Assembly (NCBI GenBank): GCA_900548305.1
Contig: URJZ01000041.1
Location: forward strand, 1-8,350
Direction: 5' to 3'
Length of the DNA: 8,350 nt
Origin: an uncultured Oscillospiraceae bacterium
GTDB lineage: Bacteria > Bacillota > Clostridia > Oscillospirales > Acutalibacteraceae
Shown: in pieces, positions 6,519-8,350 of the stretch
Numbering within the stretch: position 1 is the stretch's first letter
Layout: the number at the start of each line of letters is the position of its first letter
Translations under genes and position numbers: made by a program
Notes under the pieces: generated by a model
What the model saw: only the letters and a program-made list of their open reading frames with translations
Told to the model about the DNA's origin: nothing
The model's database searches: none

Positions 6519-6605
6519 GCGAGGGTGGCGGAATTGGCAGACGCGCTAGATTCAGATTCTAGTGTTAGCAATAACGTGTGGGTTCAAGTCCCATCCTTCG
6601 CACCA
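6519..6605 (+). tRNA. tRNA-Leu (anticodon CAG)
   Basis: An 87-base gene with encoded CCA end. The acceptor stem is GCGAGGG (6519-6525) with CCTTCGC (6595-6601) and includes one G-U pair. The anticodon stem is CTAGA/TCTAG (6546-6550, 6558-6562) around the loop TTCAGAT, giving anticodon CAG at 6553-6555, which reads CUG leucine codons. The long variable arm expected for a class II leucine tRNA follows. The T-loop is TTCAAGT with stem GTGGG/CCCAT. It is a single-gene unit with its own promoter and terminator. Confidence 0.97.
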
Positions 6606-6635
6606 TACGACTGACCTATAAGTGGTCATCAGTAT

Positions 6636-6673
6636 AAAAGCAGGTTGGAACACTCCAACCTGCTTTTGTCAAT
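6636..6673 (+). terminator. Intrinsic terminator after tRNA-Leu
   Basis: AAAAGCAGGTTGGA (6636-6649) and TCCAACCTGCTTTT (6654-6667) form a perfect 14-bp stem with a 4-base loop and T-rich tail. An extra smaller hairpin (ACTGACC at about 6609-6615 with GGTCATCAGT at about 6624-6633) lies between the tRNA and this terminator. It may also stop the minus-strand HEPN-like transcript, although the U-tract there is short. Confidence 0.85.
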
Positions 6674-6702
6674 TTTTTAATAGTATAAATACAGTAATGA
6701 TA

Positions 6703-6996
6703 TTATTTTATATTTAATATGTTATGTTGAATGAAATTATTCACAAACACACACAACTGTTGGTAGTTCATGATTAATTCGCATATTGCATGATAAGTTT
6801 TTTGAGTAGAAAATCCTTTAGCATTGCGGCTTGTATATACACCGTTTTTATGTCTTTCTATATTCATCCCATAGTAAGATGACGATTTGTTGTGTACAAA
6901 ATTATTTCGAATTTCGTTTACTTCTTCAAAGGCTTTAGAATATTTAATTGCGTTATATTCAACACTAAGTGTACGAAGTTCATCTATTTGTTTCAT
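6703..6996 (-). CDS. HEPN-like protein, downstream part (split ORF b)
   Basis: A 97-residue, mostly helical frame containing NEIRNNFVHNKS (27-38), where Arg30 and His35 form an Rx4H motif of the HEPN type. In HEPN ribonucleases this motif is catalytic. The preceding helix and the C-terminal helix (residues 65-97) fit a HEPN bundle. Its ATG overlaps the TGA of the upstream ORF as ATGA, in a different frame. The start is preceded only by an A-run and no good ribosome binding site, so it would rely on coupling, reinitiation or frameshifting from the upstream ORF. By itself it is too short for a full HEPN protein. It is best read as the C-terminal half of one protein, possibly of the Cthe_2314-like HEPN group, although that family name is recalled from general resemblance and not from a search. 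Confidence 0.55.
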   Translation of the reverse strand: MKQIDELRTLSVEYNAIKYSKAFEEVNEIRNNFVHNKSSSYYGMNIERHKNGVYTSRNAKGFSTQKTYHAICELIMNYQQLCVFVNNFIQHNILNIK

Positions 6997-7439
6997 TTTT
7001 TGATGATTTGTTTGCGAGTAAGGGGGTACTTTTTCCCCTTACTAAGATGAAATAAGTCGTTAAACATTTCCAAGTGCTTATCAAAATATGAAATAAGGTA
7101 AAGGGAAACGTCTTCTGCAAATGTATCAAATAATACTTTGTGTGCCCCTCTTTCAGATTGAAAATTTTCAATATCAATTATATCTAATAGATTCTGTTTA
7201 TATTGATAATACATTAATAAAAGATGCGTATTTAAGTGACTTCTAAAATTGTTTATATGATTACTCCATGCAAGATATTGTTCGGCTAAGACATGAAATA
7301 ACAATAATTCTGCATTGGTTACTCTTTTTAATAACAGCTTTTCCGTGTTAAAAACTGTTTTTGCTTCGATTCTCTGTTGGAGGTCAGGAAATCCAACATA
7401 ATCGTATAAATTTAGATTGCTTTTTGTATTTTCATCCAT
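6993..7439 (-). CDS. HEPN-like protein, upstream part (split ORF a)
   Basis: A 148-residue, predominantly alpha-helical, soluble protein with no signal peptide or membrane segment. The N-terminal LNLYDYVGFPDLQQRIEAKTVF is followed by helices rich in Leu, Phe, Tyr and His, such as FAEDVSLYLISYFDKHLEMFNDLF (107-130, where only part is motif-like). No nucleotidyltransferase (MNT) motif is present, so this is not the antitoxin of an MNT/HEPN pair. The start is ATG at 7439, seven bases after GGAGG (7451-7447), with a good promoter upstream. The frame ends in AAA AAA TGA, and adding one A to the A6 run would fuse it in frame to the downstream ORF, giving a protein of about 245 residues. The function of the half alone is unknown. 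Confidence 0.6.
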   Translation of the reverse strand: MDENTKSNLNLYDYVGFPDLQQRIEAKTVFNTEKLLLKRVTNAELLLFHVLAEQYLAWSNHINNFRSHLNTHLLLMYYQYKQNLLDIIDIENFQSERGAHKVLFDTFAEDVSLYLISYFDKHLEMFNDLFHLSKGKKYPLTRKQIIKK

Positions 7440-7479
7440 GCATATTCCTCCATAGCAGTAAACTGTTATTTTGTCTTAA

Positions 7480-7508
7480 AGTATATCATGGATGATTTTA
7501 TATTACAA
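7480..7508 (-). promoter_or_regulatory. Promoter of the split HEPN-like gene
   Basis: On the minus strand, TTGTAA (7508-7503), a 17-base spacer and TATACT (7485-7480). Expected start near 7473, about 34 bases ahead of the ATG at 7439. It occupies the 101-base region shared with the divergent lipoprotein gene. Confidence 0.75.
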
Positions 7509-7540
7509 AACTGTATACGAAGGATTATAGGAGAAATTTT

Positions 7541-8251
7541 ATGACAAAAGCATTTATGAAAATATTAACAATAATGATTACAGGTCTCATATTTACTTTT
7601 GGGTTAATAGGTTGTACTCTGGATGGAAACTATTCTCAATCAGAGGTATCTTATCCGGAAATTTCTTTAGAAATCAGTTCTGCTTCAGAAACGTTTTCAA
7701 CAGAGGAGTTAGAAATTGCGAAAAGACAAGTACCTGTTGTTATAGATATTCTAATCAATGCAACATTAAATGAAGAACCTATCAAAGATGGTTCTCGTAT
7801 GTCTATGGAGTCTATTTGGAGATTTATGTTTTCCATTACAAATTCTCAACAAGAAGGAAATCCGTATCCTCCCAGTTTATATCGGGAAGAAATCAATCAA
7901 AATTATGTAGCGGAAGACGGCACAGAATATACGATCGAATGTAAGTATCTTTCTATGGAACATGTTCAACAAATTGCACATGAATTTTTTGGCGTAGATT
8001 CATTTTATTATAACCAGTATTATGATAAAGAAAAAGGGGGATATGTTATTCTTCCTATGGACTTTCCTTATAATTTTACTTATAAAGATTTGGTTATAGA
8101 AACGCAAACCAACGGTAATATTACTGCGGATTTTACATTAATGCCAAGCTATGATGAAACTTGGGATTATGGCAGATATCGTTATGAATTTCAACTGATA
8201 CACGAAGATGGACGCACTTTTATTCGGTTCTTGCATTCCCAAAAAATATAA
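7541..8251 (+). CDS. Putative secreted lipoprotein, function unknown
   Basis: A 236-residue protein with a lipoprotein signal peptide: basic start (MTKAFMK), hydrophobic core (residues 8-22) and lipobox LIGC with Cys25 as the lipidation site. It should be anchored to the outer face of the membrane. The mature part starts with an acidic, Ser-rich linker (about 26-52). A folded region rich in Tyr, Phe and acidic residues follows, with aromatic stretches such as HEFFGVDSFYYNQYYDKE (151-168) and VILPMDFPYNF. I recognise no catalytic motif or named domain. The start is ATG at 7541, seven bases after AGGAG (7529-7533). No strong promoter is evident in the 101-base divergent spacer on this strand. 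It resembles the species-specific lipoproteins common in Clostridia. Confidence 0.75.
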   Translation: MTKAFMKILTIMITGLIFTFGLIGCTLDGNYSQSEVSYPEISLEISSASETFSTEELEIAKRQVPVVIDILINATLNEEPIKDGSRMSMESIWRFMFSITNSQQEGNPYPPSLYREEINQNYVAEDGTEYTIECKYLSMEHVQQIAHEFFGVDSFYYNQYYDKEKGGYVILPMDFPYNFTYKDLVIETQTNGNITADFTLMPSYDETWDYGRYRYEFQLIHEDGRTFIRFLHSQKI

Positions 8252-8300
8252 TATATTTTATATATACTGTTACAATTAAAATGTTGCTTTAAAAGAGTGG

Positions 8301-8330
8301 TTGATGAAATTTATTATTTTATCTTATAAT
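8301..8330 (+). promoter_or_regulatory. Promoter at the right edge, target outside the window
   Basis: TTGATG (8301-8306), an 18-base spacer and a perfect TATAAT (8325-8330). The start would be near 8337, so the gene or RNA it serves begins in or beyond the last bases. No start codon with a ribosome binding site is seen before 8350. Confidence 0.55.
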
Positions 8331-8350
8331 GCTTAACAATTCATAATGAG

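Noticed and set aside
6993..7439. MNT/HEPN toxin-antitoxin pair suggested by the ATGA overlap of two small ORFs
   Set aside because: The upstream ORF has no GSxxxG...D nucleotidyltransferase motif and looks helical like the other half, so a split single protein fits better.
1..8350. CRISPR array, insertion sequence or phage module
   Set aside because: No regularly spaced repeats, transposase, integrase, terminal inverted repeats with target duplication, or phage structural genes were seen on either strand.

Overview
The window looks like chromosomal DNA from a low-GC, Gram-positive anaerobe of the Bacillota, most likely class Clostridia. The evidence is AT-rich spacers, strong AGGAG-type ribosome binding sites, canonical sigma-A promoters (TTGACA/TATAAT type, 17-bp spacing), U-tailed hairpin terminators, a DegV-family protein, an SdpI-like protein and a lipobox lipoprotein. 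Genus cannot be told from the sequence.

Layout. (1) Positions 2-2462 (+) hold a tightly coupled polyamine operon: the C-terminal half of arginine decarboxylase (speA), spermidine synthase (speE) and agmatinase (speB). The genes overlap by 1 and 4 bases. Together they take arginine to agmatine, putrescine and spermidine, or possibly run through aminopropylagmatine. (2) Positions 2463-2894 hold no gene. They do contain a promoter, a structured RNA of about 130 nt and an intrinsic terminator, all ahead of a formate/nitrite-type channel gene (2895-3608) and a dUTPase gene (dut, 3620-4057). No good promoter lies between the terminator and the channel gene, so the RNA may be an attenuator or riboswitch-like leader. 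(3) A strong 19-bp hairpin terminator closes dut, followed by about 290 bases with no convincing gene. (4) Positions 4454-5418 (+) encode an SdpI-like membrane protein and an HD-domain phosphohydrolase. They end at a terminator shared with the convergent degV-family gene (5454-6326, -), which has its own promoter. (5) A tRNA-Leu(CAG) gene with encoded CCA at 6519-6605 has a near-consensus promoter and a terminator. (6) Downstream are two overlapping minus-strand ORFs (7439 to 6703). Together they look like one all-helical HEPN-like protein split at an A6 run. A divergent lipoprotein gene of unknown function (7541-8251, +) follows, and a promoter at the right edge probably serves a gene outside the window.

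Most of the window is ordinary housekeeping sequence. The two points most worth a second look are the split HEPN-like gene, whose halves are joined by ATGA at a homopolymer and would fuse after a one-base slip, and the unassigned structured leader before the channel gene. I do not see a clear multi-gene novel system.
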